From Burkholderiales bacterium C2 (lineage in GTDB: Bacteria > Pseudomonadota > Gammaproteobacteria > Burkholderiales > Burkholderiaceae_C): a DNA stretch of 64,000 bases. The stretch spans positions 1 to 64,000 of the forward strand of contig SCOI01000001.1 in assembly GCA_005503085.1 (NCBI GenBank), given 5' to 3'. The stretch's first letter is position 1. Each line of letters starts with the position of its first letter. A model generated the notes under the pieces. It was not told the DNA's origin, did not search any database, and saw only the letters and a list, made by a program, of their open reading frames with translations. Shown piece after piece: positions 1 through 8,770 of this stretch. The translations under genes and the position numbers were made by a program.

Positions 1-112
1 GGGCTACGTCCCGCCTGCCGAGTTCGAAGCCAATTACCATCGTCACCGCGCTGGTCAGGCCGCGACCGTCTGACTTAAACCAACAGGCCTCCGCGGAACC
101 CGGGGCGATTCA
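1..112 (+). mobile_element. 3' end of an IS3-family insertion sequence
   Basis: The first frame reads GYVPPAEFEANYHRHRAGQA and stops at 71-73, which is the characteristic C-terminus of the IS3-family OrfB (DDE) transposase. About 40 bases after the stop the sequence reaches CGGGGCGATTCA, ending near 112; IS3-group terminal repeats commonly end in TCA like this. Only the right end is in the window, so whether the element is intact is unknown. The family is recognised from the protein tail; the exact terminus is inferred. Confidence 0.72.
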
Positions 113-264
113 GTCAGGCGCAGACGAACTTTGCCGAAACTTCATGGTGGAGTCAAGGTGAGCCCTCAAGGGCCAGGCGCTTGCCACAGACATAACTCAT
201 TGACTCATTCACTGGAATTGGCGGCATCGCCGCGTGTCGAAAGTTGAAGCGCGCGGGCGAGGAG

Positions 265-294
265 TTGACAAGGTAGAAAACCCTCGGATACATT
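265..294 (+). promoter_or_regulatory. predicted sigma-70 promoter
   Basis: A perfect -35 hexamer TTGACA (265-270) is followed after 18 bases by TACATT (289-294), a weak -10. It points at the operon starting at 471 and would give a leader of about 170 bases. It is sequence resemblance only. Confidence 0.45.
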
Positions 295-347
295 TTGAGC
301 ACGGTTCAGCCGAATCGCGGGCAAGTTGGCGCCCGTCAGTGCACGCA

Positions 348-366
348 CCGGACTCTCCAAGTCCGG
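348..366 (+). other. stem-loop in operon leader
   Basis: CCGGACT (348-354) and AGTCCGG (360-366) form a 7-bp perfect stem with a 5-base loop in the presumed transcribed leader. There is no T-tract, so it is not an obvious terminator. A translational or binding role is possible but unproven. Confidence 0.35.
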
Positions 367-470
367 CACGGCAAAGCCAGAGGTGCAGTACGAATCCCCC
401 GGCTAGGTGAACTCCTGGGAAGCCGGACAACGCGTGCCGTCCTCGAGTGCTTTCCTGACGGAGCTCATCC

Positions 471-2084
471 ATGACAGCCGTACGCCCGGACCACGAAGTC
501 CCTCTCTCCCCAGTCATCCTTGAAGCGCAGGCAGCCGCGCTGTGGACGTTCGTGCACCTCCGCACGCCCAGGTTCACAAGCGACATCGCGCTCAAGGTCG
601 TCGAGACGCTCGGCGCCAGCGCTGACGACGACACCAAGTCACTTGCGAAACGGCTGCGAAAAGAGCTGGTTCGGCACGGTGTCGCAATCAAGCATGTGAA
701 CGCCATAGAAGCTGCGGTGCGGCTTCAAGGCCATGAAAGCTGGCATGCTCACAATGCAAGCGGCCCTCCTTTCCAGCTCAAGGCCTACGGCATCTTGGAG
801 ACGGAGGAGAAACACGCGAACTTCGACTCGTGGAAGAGCGGGGGCGAGACCCTGGCGGACTGGGCGGAACGCGCGGTTCGTCATACCGGCGTCAAGGTGC
901 TCGAACTGCACTTCGGCGAGAACTTCGTAATGCTCTCCGCCCCTTGGGTGCAGGCCGATAAGGGCCGAAAGATTGGGCAAGAGTTGCCTGTGTTCGTTGT
1001 CAACCCGTTGACCGATTGCCGGGATTGGCACGAAGGTCTGGAAGTGGCGCTGGAAATGGTGCGTCGGCGCATCGAAGAACAAGGGCTGGCGCTGCTGGAG
1101 GGCTTCAGCAACCTGCAGCTCGCACCAAGCCCACACGATGCAGCCAACACCGAACTCGTGCTCATGCAATCTGCTGGCGAGCCGGACGATGGATTCGAAA
1201 TCGCTCGAGGCACGGAAGTTGACTGCTGGACTCAGCTCGACTTGGCACGCGCCGACCGGCAGGCTGGCGAAGTCACGGCCGATGGCGTTGCGTGGCATTG
1301 CGGGACTGACCGTTTCGTCTGGCAGGTCTGTGTGGCACAGGCCTCGAACATCGACGGCGCTGCACCGACCACGACGTACACGGAGCTGACCAAGTCTCAG
1401 GTATCGCGGCTACTGCACCGTTATCGCTTGGCACGCCGGGTAATGAAAGATGGTGTTCACAACTCGGCCATGACCAAGATGCTGCCGCTGTTCAGTGCAA
1501 TGGCGTCGGTGTATCGCGTGCGCCCCGACCGCATTCAAGCCGAACTGGCTAAGGTAGGTTTGACCTGGGAGGACTTCATCCGCGACCAAGAGGACCCTCC
1601 CGAGCTCTCGGATGTGTTGCCCATCGGGCTAGTCCTCGACCTGGTCAAGCAGCTCAAGCTTGAAGACCCAAATGTGGTGCTTGCGCGGCCGCCGCGTGAG
1701 CATCTGGTTCACGTGACCGACGACAGAATGTTGCGCTCGATGATTCCGCAAATGGACCATGTGCGGTATCGGCTCAACCGCGCCGCCGACGCTGCGGTCA
1801 AGGCGGCTGTCTCGGATGCCGTTGAAGAACTGGCGACATCTATTCGTGTGCGGAAGATGCTGGAACTCGGTGCTCTTGAGTCTTCGCAGCCCCTACCGAA
1901 TCTCGTCTACGGCGGCGACGCGCAGGAACTCCTTGGTGCCCTGGAGCAACAGGGCCTGGCCGTCTGGGTGGGCAGCATGCCCCTCATCGCGCCCATGCCG
2001 GCAGATGCCCCCAAGGACATCTTTCCCTATGCCGTCGGAACCAGCCTGTTCCTCGACATCGACTTCCCGGGGACCGAGCAATGA
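471..2084 (+). CDS. uncharacterised accessory protein, first gene of a three-gene operon
   Basis: A 537-residue protein with no signal peptide or membrane segment. Residues 58-94 (AKRLRKELVRHG, then AAVRLQGHESWHAH) resemble the helical module common at the N-termini of plasmid and defence-associated proteins labelled glyoxalase-related, where Lys/Arg-rich helices precede a G-(Y/F/H)-x-x-WH motif. The rest I do not recognise. The start is well set: GGAG at 460-463 lies seven bases before ATG. Its stop overlaps the next start (ATGA at 2081-2084), so it is translationally coupled to the helicase-nuclease and probably works with it. The function is unknown; a DNA- or adaptor-binding role in a defence complex is inference from context. 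Confidence 0.8.
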   Translation: MTAVRPDHEVPLSPVILEAQAAALWTFVHLRTPRFTSDIALKVVETLGASADDDTKSLAKRLRKELVRHGVAIKHVNAIEAAVRLQGHESWHAHNASGPPFQLKAYGILETEEKHANFDSWKSGGETLADWAERAVRHTGVKVLELHFGENFVMLSAPWVQADKGRKIGQELPVFVVNPLTDCRDWHEGLEVALEMVRRRIEEQGLALLEGFSNLQLAPSPHDAANTELVLMQSAGEPDDGFEIARGTEVDCWTQLDLARADRQAGEVTADGVAWHCGTDRFVWQVCVAQASNIDGAAPTTTYTELTKSQVSRLLHRYRLARRVMKDGVHNSAMTKMLPLFSAMASVYRVRPDRIQAELAKVGLTWEDFIRDQEDPPELSDVLPIGLVLDLVKQLKLEDPNVVLARPPREHLVHVTDDRMLRSMIPQMDHVRYRLNRAADAAVKAAVSDAVEELATSIRVRKMLELGALESSQPLPNLVYGGDAQELLGALEQQGLAVWVGSMPLIAPMPADAPKDIFPYAVGTSLFLDIDFPGTEQ

Positions 2085-5000
2085 ACCGCCAGGAAAAGCG
2101 CACCGAGACCGAAATCTTCCACATGGGCTTTCGCAAGCCCTTCCTCCAGGCCGGCGACCGTCCCTTCATCAAGCAGCTGAACTGGTTCACCGGTTTCGGA
2201 AAGACGTACACGGCTGCAGTCTTCGCAATCGACCTGTTCTTGCAGGCCGAAGTCATCCCGGTGTTCATTGCGCCGCTTCAGTCACTCGTGAAAGGATTCG
2301 CCGACGACATCCAGAAGCACCACGGTGCCACCGGACAAGCAGATGAAATCGAGCGGCTCCTGCGCGAGCGGGGTGCAGCTGTCACGGTCCATCGGCTCTA
2401 CTCGCGCGACTACCACCAGAACGACGCGACCTTCTTCGAGGCCGTCATCCGCCTGCACGATTGGCTGACCTCGAACGACCGAGTGTTTTCGGCGCTGGAG
2501 CGCGCCGGCCGAGCGGACCCGAAGAACCCGCTCGCGGCGCGGCTGGCTGAAATGCGACGCAAGGCCCGGGTGTGCCTGGAGTCCAACTTTCACGAACTTT
2601 CGCCTAGCGACGACACCTATGCAGATGCCTACGCGCACTACATGAAGTCGGCAGGTGTCGCGCTTTCTCAAGCCGAGGCGATGACCAAGCGCCTCATCCA
2701 GTTGGACGTCGATACGCGAACGCAAGACCCGTCTGAGCAACGCGTCATGACAGCTCCGCCCGTGGCGGATATGATGCGACGCCTCCAGCCCTTGCAGGCG
2801 TTCCTTGACAATGCCGGCATCATCGTCAGCACCGCGTCGAAGTCCCAGGTTCAGCAGCAGGTCTACACCTATGACGCCAAGGCGGGCCGCAACCGGTGGC
2901 TTACCTTCGAGAGCTTGCCCGAGTTCCTGAAGGAACTCAATCGCGAAGAGAGCAGCCTGGGCAGGCTTGTCACCAAGCGCGACATGCCTGCACGCGTGGT
3001 GATGTTCGTCGACGAGGAAGAGGACTCGTACTGGTACTTGTTCGACCAGCGAAAGTCTGTCGTCAACTCCGAAGGGCGCCACGACCTGAACGTCGTCATC
3101 ACGGAGTTCTTCAAGTTTCTCGACCTGCGGTGGCCGCTAGCGTTCGAGCGGCCTGGTACCGACTACGGGCTTGCGCCCAAGGTCTACGCGCACCTCGAAA
3201 AGATTGCTGCGGTTAGCCCGGCGGTGTGGCGTGAGTTCGAAGTCCAGAAGACCGCGTCCAAAGCGAAACACATCCCGGAAGCCAAGCGTATTGCCCTCTT
3301 TCGTTGTGAGCTGGAGAGCAAGTACCCGGAATTCATTGCTGCGCCGTGGACGGACGAGGAACTGGGTGAGGTTCTGAAGCAGCTCATCGACCGCAACGAC
3401 GTTCACAACGAATTCCAGCGCTTCCAGGAAAAGGCACGTGTGCTCGCCGCGCTGCGCGAGTATGTCGCCGGGCTGGACCGGAAGCCGTCCCAATCGGCGT
3501 ACCGCACCTACAAGGCATTGCGCGAGCTGGTCGTAGACAAGAAGTACTTCACGATGAATCGGGCGTCATATGGCGAAGTTCTCGACCAGCCAAGCCAGAC
3601 GTTCTTCAACGGGGAGTCCAACGTCATGGACACGGACTTCCTGAAGCGAGTGCAGCTCTCGCAAGACACCGGGGCGCAGACCATCCAACTCGTCTACCAC
3701 GAGGATGACCTGCCGGAAGGCGCCTACACGCTCTTCAACTACTTAGAGCTGGTGCTGTTCATCGCTCGGCTGCTGAACGTGGACAGTGGCGAAAACGTCA
3801 TCACGTTCACTAAGGACGACCTGGAGGTGTATCCCGGCCTGGCGCGCTTCCGGCGAGAGATTCGCAAGCTCTTCAAGGCGAAGAACGCAGAGGGCGGCTT
3901 CGAGCATGAGACGTTTGGCGACGAGTTGCTTGCCGAAAGCTTCTTCTTCAGCGGCACGAAGAGCGTCGTCACGTTGGAAGAGAGCCGCCGGCAAGCCGAG
4001 GAGTACAACCTTCCCGCTGACGTCAACCTCACCATCACCATCACGTCCCTAAGGGACACACCTGAGGAAGACATTCTTCAGTCGCTTGGTCGCAGCAATG
4101 GCGTGTACCTGATGAGCGCCACGGGTGGTTTGGCGGCAGCGTCCACGGGCGCGTTCAACACGAAACAGCTGCAACGCATGCTGGAGGCCAAGGGTGGCGT
4201 CTACGCCGAGATGACTGATGAAGAACTTGCCGTTGTTGGAAAACGAGCGAACGACTTCCTGGAGCTCCGGCAGCGCCAGGTCACCATCATCGACGACACC
4301 GCGCCTGCGACTGGGTTTGAGGTGTCAGGTGGGTACAAGGGCCTCAAGCAGCTCTTCCACGAGGCGTACCCCGAAAAAGACGAGCCGGGCTACTCGCATC
4401 TGAACAACTACAAGAAACACGAAATCGACGGCCTGGTGGCAAGCCTGGACAAGCTGCTGGCGACGGATGTGCGCTCTGGCCTGGTCCTGTGCCAGACCAT
4501 TCGCCGCGTCCAGAAGTGTTTGGTGAAGCTGGCGAACACCGAGGGCGCGGGTGTGGTGCAAGAAGACCACGACGGCCACCGATTCACTATCCGACCGCTG
4601 CTGCCGACCTATCGCAAGGCCACTGCTGACCCCGTCACGCTCATCCTTTACACCGCAGAGCGGTTCCGCAAGCGTGACTCCACCAAGACGGGTGCGCTCG
4701 TCGAAGTGGACGACGCTGGGCAGTTCAACGGCGAGCTGGTGGAGGCGCTGAACATCACAAATCACAAGGTTCTCCTCTGGACGGCCTATGGCTCAGCGTC
4801 GCGCGGCCTGGACTTTGTGACGACTGAGCGTGGCGTGAAGAAAGACTTCGAGCTGTTCTGCTTGCTTAACGACCCGTACTACACCCGGCATACGCGCCCG
4901 GGAAGCCGTGGCTTCTCGATGGAGATGTTCCAGAGCTACATCCAGGTGGTCCGCGACGAAGACGAGACCTGGCCGGCAATGTCCAAGCGAGACTTGCTCT

Positions 5001-6193
5001 ACGAGTATTCGCGCAACCGCTGGAAGCGACTGCGCAAGGAACACTTCATCGACATCACGCGCACCATCTTCCAGGCGCTCGGTCGCGGCGAACGTTGCCC
5101 CGAAACCGCGATGCCGAAGCAGCACATCCTCATCAGCGCGCAGGCAGCACAGATGGTGCATCTGGGGGTGCGCTACGCCCCGGAACTCGCACGCCGCGCT
5201 TCGCCAGCGCAGCGATGCGCCTTGCAAGCCATTCAGCAGCACAACGCATCGGCCGCCGTGTTTGCCAGCGACGAGCAACGTAAGGCGCATGTGGCTGACA
5301 GCCTCAAGCGAGCCTTTGCGTTTCGCGAGTACACGAGCCAAACGCCAAAGCGCTTCAGGTCCGACGCCGAAGCTCGGAAGGCCTGGCCATGGCTGTTCAA
5401 CACGCGCATGTTCACGGACCCGAGGGCGTACCTCAACGAGTTGCGCAAGCACGGCATCCCAGCTGAATTCCTGGAGGGCGCCTACCTGGAGGTTCCAGCC
5501 AACGCAGAGCTGTACACGCGAGAGGCCTCCCGCGCGGGGCTGACCGAAGTCATCCTCGCTGACTCGGTGGACGGTACTGACGTGTACGACTGGGTCGGCA
5601 TGCTCGCGCCGGCGGGACTGGCCGAGAAGCTGTCGCCCGAGGCCAAGTCGTTCATGAAGGCCCGTCGCGGCTTCCCCGTCGACGGCACGGATGGGGCCAG
5701 GTGCCTTTTCCCTCAGCCGTGGTTTGTCACAGAAATCATGAAGGGCTACGTCGCCGAGCGCGAGTTCGAGCGATTCGTCGAAGAGCAGTTCCGCGTACTG
5801 CCAGGTCAGTTGGACACGACTGGTGCGCTTGTGCGCTACCTCGAAGTTGCACAGCACCCGCTGGAGGCCGACATCTTCCAGCTCTATGACTACTACCTTG
5901 AGGTCGCTGACAGCGACGCCCTGGTAGCCGTCGACGTCAAGAACTGGGCGCGCAGTACCGACCGCTACAAGAAAGAAGAGCTGGAGGCCGAGGCTTGGCG
6001 CAAGCATGCACGCTTGCAGGAGCTATTCCCGGATAGAAGGGTGCACGCCGTGTACGTGAACCTGCATGGCACACACAAGTATCGGGTTCAGCGCCCGGCT
6101 AGCGGCAGCATCCGGTTCATGTCCCTCTACGTCCACCCATCCGACGAGTGGATAACCAACGACAACCTCGTAAACGTTCTGCTTGCTCAGTAA
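2081..6193 (+). CDS. SF2 helicase with C-terminal PD-(D/E)XK-like nuclease
   Basis: This 1370-residue protein carries superfamily-2 helicase motifs in order: Walker A TGFGKT (37-42), Walker B VDEEED (310-315), SAT (679-681), motif V region SASRGLDF (905-912) and a motif VI-like QALGRGER (998-1005). Long insertions lie between the motifs, notably between I and II. Near the C-terminus EADIFQLYDYYLEV (1262-1275) followed by VAVDVKNW (1282-1289) fits a PD-(D/E)XK nuclease: an acidic residue, then D1285-x-K1287 at a strand end. It is therefore probably an ATP-driven translocase that cuts nucleic acid. It overlaps the upstream gene by ATGA and is followed 12 bases on by a third gene. I cannot name a family; defence is inferred from domain type and island context. 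Confidence 0.85.
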   Translation: MNRQEKRTETEIFHMGFRKPFLQAGDRPFIKQLNWFTGFGKTYTAAVFAIDLFLQAEVIPVFIAPLQSLVKGFADDIQKHHGATGQADEIERLLRERGAAVTVHRLYSRDYHQNDATFFEAVIRLHDWLTSNDRVFSALERAGRADPKNPLAARLAEMRRKARVCLESNFHELSPSDDTYADAYAHYMKSAGVALSQAEAMTKRLIQLDVDTRTQDPSEQRVMTAPPVADMMRRLQPLQAFLDNAGIIVSTASKSQVQQQVYTYDAKAGRNRWLTFESLPEFLKELNREESSLGRLVTKRDMPARVVMFVDEEEDSYWYLFDQRKSVVNSEGRHDLNVVITEFFKFLDLRWPLAFERPGTDYGLAPKVYAHLEKIAAVSPAVWREFEVQKTASKAKHIPEAKRIALFRCELESKYPEFIAAPWTDEELGEVLKQLIDRNDVHNEFQRFQEKARVLAALREYVAGLDRKPSQSAYRTYKALRELVVDKKYFTMNRASYGEVLDQPSQTFFNGESNVMDTDFLKRVQLSQDTGAQTIQLVYHEDDLPEGAYTLFNYLELVLFIARLLNVDSGENVITFTKDDLEVYPGLARFRREIRKLFKAKNAEGGFEHETFGDELLAESFFFSGTKSVVTLEESRRQAEEYNLPADVNLTITITSLRDTPEEDILQSLGRSNGVYLMSATGGLAAASTGAFNTKQLQRMLEAKGGVYAEMTDEELAVVGKRANDFLELRQRQVTIIDDTAPATGFEVSGGYKGLKQLFHEAYPEKDEPGYSHLNNYKKHEIDGLVASLDKLLATDVRSGLVLCQTIRRVQKCLVKLANTEGAGVVQEDHDGHRFTIRPLLPTYRKATADPVTLILYTAERFRKRDSTKTGALVEVDDAGQFNGELVEALNITNHKVLLWTAYGSASRGLDFVTTERGVKKDFELFCLLNDPYYTRHTRPGSRGFSMEMFQSYIQVVRDEDETWPAMSKRDLLYEYSRNRWKRLRKEHFIDITRTIFQALGRGERCPETAMPKQHILISAQAAQMVHLGVRYAPELARRASPAQRCALQAIQQHNASAAVFASDEQRKAHVADSLKRAFAFREYTSQTPKRFRSDAEARKAWPWLFNTRMFTDPRAYLNELRKHGIPAEFLEGAYLEVPANAELYTREASRAGLTEVILADSVDGTDVYDWVGMLAPAGLAEKLSPEAKSFMKARRGFPVDGTDGARCLFPQPWFVTEIMKGYVAEREFERFVEEQFRVLPGQLDTTGALVRYLEVAQHPLEADIFQLYDYYLEVADSDALVAVDVKNWARSTDRYKKEELEAEAWRKHARLQELFPDRRVHAVYVNLHGTHKYRVQRPASGSIRFMSLYVHPSDEWITNDNLVNVLLAQ

Positions 6194-6205
6194 GCGCCAC
6201 GCTCT

Positions 6206-8416
6206 ATGCCAATTCGAAGCCTAGGAGATACCGCCGCCGTCGCGCGCCTGAATTCGATTCGATTCAAGACCTCCGTGCAGGACGCCGCCGTCAAGCTGGC
6301 CGAGTGGGAAGCGTCTAGGCAAGGCCTGGTCGTTCCGATTCGCATCGAGTTGCCAAAGCAGTCCACGCAATCCAACGGCGAGGCGGCCGACGCCACATCG
6401 GAGTACTACCGCGACCGTGCCCGACAAGTTCGGCAGAAGATTGCGACCGACTTGGGGCTGGACGCGAAGGCGGCAAGCCGGTTGACCTTCACGATGACCT
6501 ATCGCGACGCGTGGTACTTGGGACCACGCCCAAATTTGAACTGGGACGGCATGCTGGACGCTGTGCGTGCGACGCCGGAGAAGTTCATCGAGCTGATGCT
6601 GCAAAAAGAGCTCATCGAGGAAGCTGCCTTCGACCCGAGCCAGACGTTCGTGACGGGCGGGTTCGGGCCTGGCGTCTACTTGGGTAACCTCGGCAAGAGC
6701 ACGGTTCGACGACTCCATCTTGCCGAAGTGCAGTTCACCGTACGTGGAAAGTACGGTCAAGTGCTGTGCGACGTTGCGTCGAAGGTGTTCGCGAAAAAGA
6801 CCAAGACAGGCTCGGAAGCAGCTTCCTCAGCCACTCTGCCAATCGACGCGGGCGAAGGGTTCATCCTTGGCGTTACGCGAGTGGTGCCGTCAGACTACTT
6901 TGACGTGGACGCCCGCCGCTATCCGATGACGGGCGTCAGCCTGGACACACAGAAGTTCCGGCAGACGCGCTTGTACTACCTCAACGTCCTGACCGAGTTT
7001 GCGCTCAAGCTGTTTGAGAAGGCCAGCGTACCCGTTGAGCCCGACACATTTGTGGCATCGCACTGCGTCGATGACGGCTATATCCCGCTGGAGCCGCTGG
7101 CACAGCTACAGCGCCCGCTGATGATTGTTAACGCGACGAGCGAACCGTTGACCGACGAGGCGCTGAAGCCGCTGGTGCGCTTCCCTGAATTCTTCCCTAA
7201 CGGGTACCACGTCGCTGGCAGCAAGCGTACGCAGTTCGCTGCTCCAGAGGTCCGCGCGCTTGAGAAGGCACCACTGAATCTTGACCCGGCGCTGAACTAC
7301 CTGTACCTCAACGGCGCGACAGAAGACGAGGACAGCAGCATCCGGGTGGCAAAGGTGACGGGCGCTGCTTTGGAATTCAAGGCTGTACGGGCAAACGCAG
7401 CCTACTCCGCGCTCGCGGCCGGCGGTTCTGTCGCCGACCCATACACAGAGGCAAAGTTCAGGCATCTCTTGGAGCGCGACACGGTATCGGTGTCGACCCA
7501 GGGGCTCGACTACGGCCCCTCGGCGCTCGCCCGCCTGACACCTGGTGACCTCGCTGATGATGACCGAGCCTTGCAAGAGGCCTTGAAGCGATGCCTGGTC
7601 GAGCTTTCCTTGAAGGAAGGCCTGCTTGGGCACAAGCCGGTCCCGGCACCGACTATGCCGCAGGACTTGTTTCCTGTGTCCTTGACGCTGCTTGCGACGC
7701 GGCAAATTCGCATGGGCGGTCGTCAGAACCCAAAGCAACTGGTGGCCTGCGTCGACGTGGATTTAGGCCGGGACGGCCTTTCTGTGACGCGTGTTCGGCG
7801 CTCTCCTTGGTCGAAGGACACCCTGGCGGCCATCGACTTCGTGGAGGAGTTTCCCTTCCTTCAAACGGACGGTAGGGAGCTAATTGGCGATGGTCAGTTC
7901 TGGGTCGTCGACCGGGCTACTGGCGAGCGGCTGACAGCCTGGTGGGGCAAATTTGTCCCGAAGCTAATCCTGAACGCCTCATACGTTGGCGTCGAGGCCG
8001 CGTTGGCCGCTCAGGAAGGGCATCTGGAGCAAAGACGCCAGGAGGGCAGCAAGGCCCGCTTTTATTCGAAGGACCGTGCATTCAACTTGCTCCCCTACTA
8101 CATGTCGATGTACCTGCCGGCGCACCAGACGCACGGCGAGCGGACCGGCACGCGTATCGCACTGCAAGACTGCGGGTCCTTCGTGAGAATGTTCGTCCCG
8201 CCCGCCGGCGGCATCGTCGGCGCCGGCGATTCCCTATCCGGTATGCGCGATGTGATGGTATACCTGCCGGATGGCCAAGCTGTGGCGGGCGGGTTGCTTG
8301 ACCGTAAGCTGGTTCAGCTTTACCTCCACACGCTCACGAACGGCGTGCTAGTAGGCGGGGACAACTCGAAGATGAGCATGCTGGAAAAGTTGGCACGGCT
8401 GGCGCTGGAAAACTGA
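6206..8416 (+). CDS. uncharacterised 736-residue protein, third gene of the operon
   Basis: A soluble 736-residue protein without recognised domain, membrane segment or signal peptide. The N-terminal 70 residues are helical and basic. A segment around 513-524 (VACVDVDLGRDG) looks like a beta-strand carrying acidic residues, followed by a strand-rich region, which loosely recalls RNase H-like cores but lacks confirming motifs. The start is uncertain: ATG 6206 lies 12 bases after the helicase stop with no clear Shine-Dalgarno. Co-direction and spacing make it part of the same operon, so it is a likely partner or specificity subunit of the helicase-nuclease. I do not assign a function. Confidence 0.75.
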   Translation: MPIRSLGDTAAVARLNSIRFKTSVQDAAVKLAEWEASRQGLVVPIRIELPKQSTQSNGEAADATSEYYRDRARQVRQKIATDLGLDAKAASRLTFTMTYRDAWYLGPRPNLNWDGMLDAVRATPEKFIELMLQKELIEEAAFDPSQTFVTGGFGPGVYLGNLGKSTVRRLHLAEVQFTVRGKYGQVLCDVASKVFAKKTKTGSEAASSATLPIDAGEGFILGVTRVVPSDYFDVDARRYPMTGVSLDTQKFRQTRLYYLNVLTEFALKLFEKASVPVEPDTFVASHCVDDGYIPLEPLAQLQRPLMIVNATSEPLTDEALKPLVRFPEFFPNGYHVAGSKRTQFAAPEVRALEKAPLNLDPALNYLYLNGATEDEDSSIRVAKVTGAALEFKAVRANAAYSALAAGGSVADPYTEAKFRHLLERDTVSVSTQGLDYGPSALARLTPGDLADDDRALQEALKRCLVELSLKEGLLGHKPVPAPTMPQDLFPVSLTLLATRQIRMGGRQNPKQLVACVDVDLGRDGLSVTRVRRSPWSKDTLAAIDFVEEFPFLQTDGRELIGDGQFWVVDRATGERLTAWWGKFVPKLILNASYVGVEAALAAQEGHLEQRRQEGSKARFYSKDRAFNLLPYYMSMYLPAHQTHGERTGTRIALQDCGSFVRMFVPPAGGIVGAGDSLSGMRDVMVYLPDGQAVAGGLLDRKLVQLYLHTLTNGVLVGGDNSKMSMLEKLARLALEN

Positions 8417-8490
8417 GCCTGGGCCTGAGCGCGCTGCTGCTCAGAAAGCGCGCGCACAGCTACGACTGCAGTACCTCGTACAGCTGACGT

Positions 8491-8613
8491 TCATGCCGCC
8501 AGAAGTCGCCAGGGCCGGCGGCCGTCGGTGCCAGTCAGCGTGAGTTCGCCTCCCGATAGCCGGCCGCGCAATGGCGGCTGCTCGGTCAGGCGCCATGTAG
8601 GTGCCTCTATCAC
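8491..8613 (-). CDS. possible 40-residue ORF next to a LexA-type box
   Basis: On the minus strand a GTG codon (8613) follows GAGGG by about seven bases and opens a 40-residue frame (MIEAPTWRLTEQPPLRGRLS and onward) ending at 8491. The LexA-like box ends 12 bases upstream of the start. Small SOS-controlled proteins exist in many bacteria, but no family resemblance supports this one, and it may be a remnant of a larger decayed gene. Confidence 0.2.
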   Translation of the reverse strand: MIEAPTWRLTEQPPLRGRLSGGELTLTGTDGRRPWRLLAA

Positions 8614-8624
8614 TTGGTGCCCTC

Positions 8625-8644
8625 TACTGGATAAAGGTCCAGTA
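8625..8644. promoter_or_regulatory. LexA-type SOS box
   Basis: TACTGGATAAAGGTCCAGTA has the CTG-N10-CAG spacing of proteobacterial LexA boxes with 7-bp symmetric arms (TACTGGA and TCCAGTA). The SOS box of E. coli ruvAB begins CTGGAT and ends CCAG in the same way. The box before this genome's own lexA (37600-37615) also begins CTGGAT, so host LexA could plausibly bind here. It sits 127 bases before the ATG at 8771. Confidence 0.55.
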
Positions 8645-8770
8645 TTCGATAAAATCCCAGCAGTGATACCAGCCATGGCGTTCTCGTGGAACTGACGATG
8701 GCTCGGGTTAAACGGGAGACCTTGCGTTGGGGCACCAGCCAGGGCAACGGTGGGTAATACAAGGGGCCGC

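Larger units (their letters stand above)
113..470 (+). other. intergenic leader of the first accessory operon
   Basis: This 358-base stretch has no convincing gene. A minus-strand open frame across it has no family resemblance and runs into the gene at 471. It contains a plausible promoter (265-294) and a short hairpin (348-366), so it most likely acts as promoter plus an untranslated leader of about 170 bases. Confidence 0.6.
8417..8770. other. gap between two accessory units
   Basis: This 354-base gap separates the two accessory transcription units. It holds a LexA-type box (8625-8644), a tiny minus-strand open frame (8491-8613) and a weak hairpin just after the upstream gene. Near-repeats GGTGCCTCTA and GGTGCCCTCTA lie at about 8600-8625. 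Another minus-strand frame at its left reads DFWRHERQLYEVLQS before a stop, which looks like the tail of a decayed gene, but an in-frame stop lies just upstream. Confidence 0.5.

Noticed and set aside
4793-6007. Long open frame on the minus strand opposite the helicase gene (404 codons)
   Set aside because: It is a codon-bias shadow of the plus-strand gene, with no start signal or family resemblance. The same applies to the many long antisense frames opposite ligA, smc, gltX, purF and fimV.
6206-8416. Reading the 736-residue protein as a prokaryotic Argonaute/pPIWI protein and the operon as a pPIWI-RE island
   Set aside because: No MID-domain motif, no clear catalytic tetrad and no conserved Arg/Glu pair could be found; length and order also differ.
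8700-8757. A 19-codon frame (MARVKRETLRWGTSQGNGG) before the multidomain nuclease
   Set aside because: No convincing ribosome-binding site or conservation signal; most likely leader sequence.
8750-8770. GTG 8750 as the start of the multidomain nuclease
   Set aside because: ATG 8771 has AAGGGG directly upstream and begins the recognisable domain; the seven extra codons add nothing.
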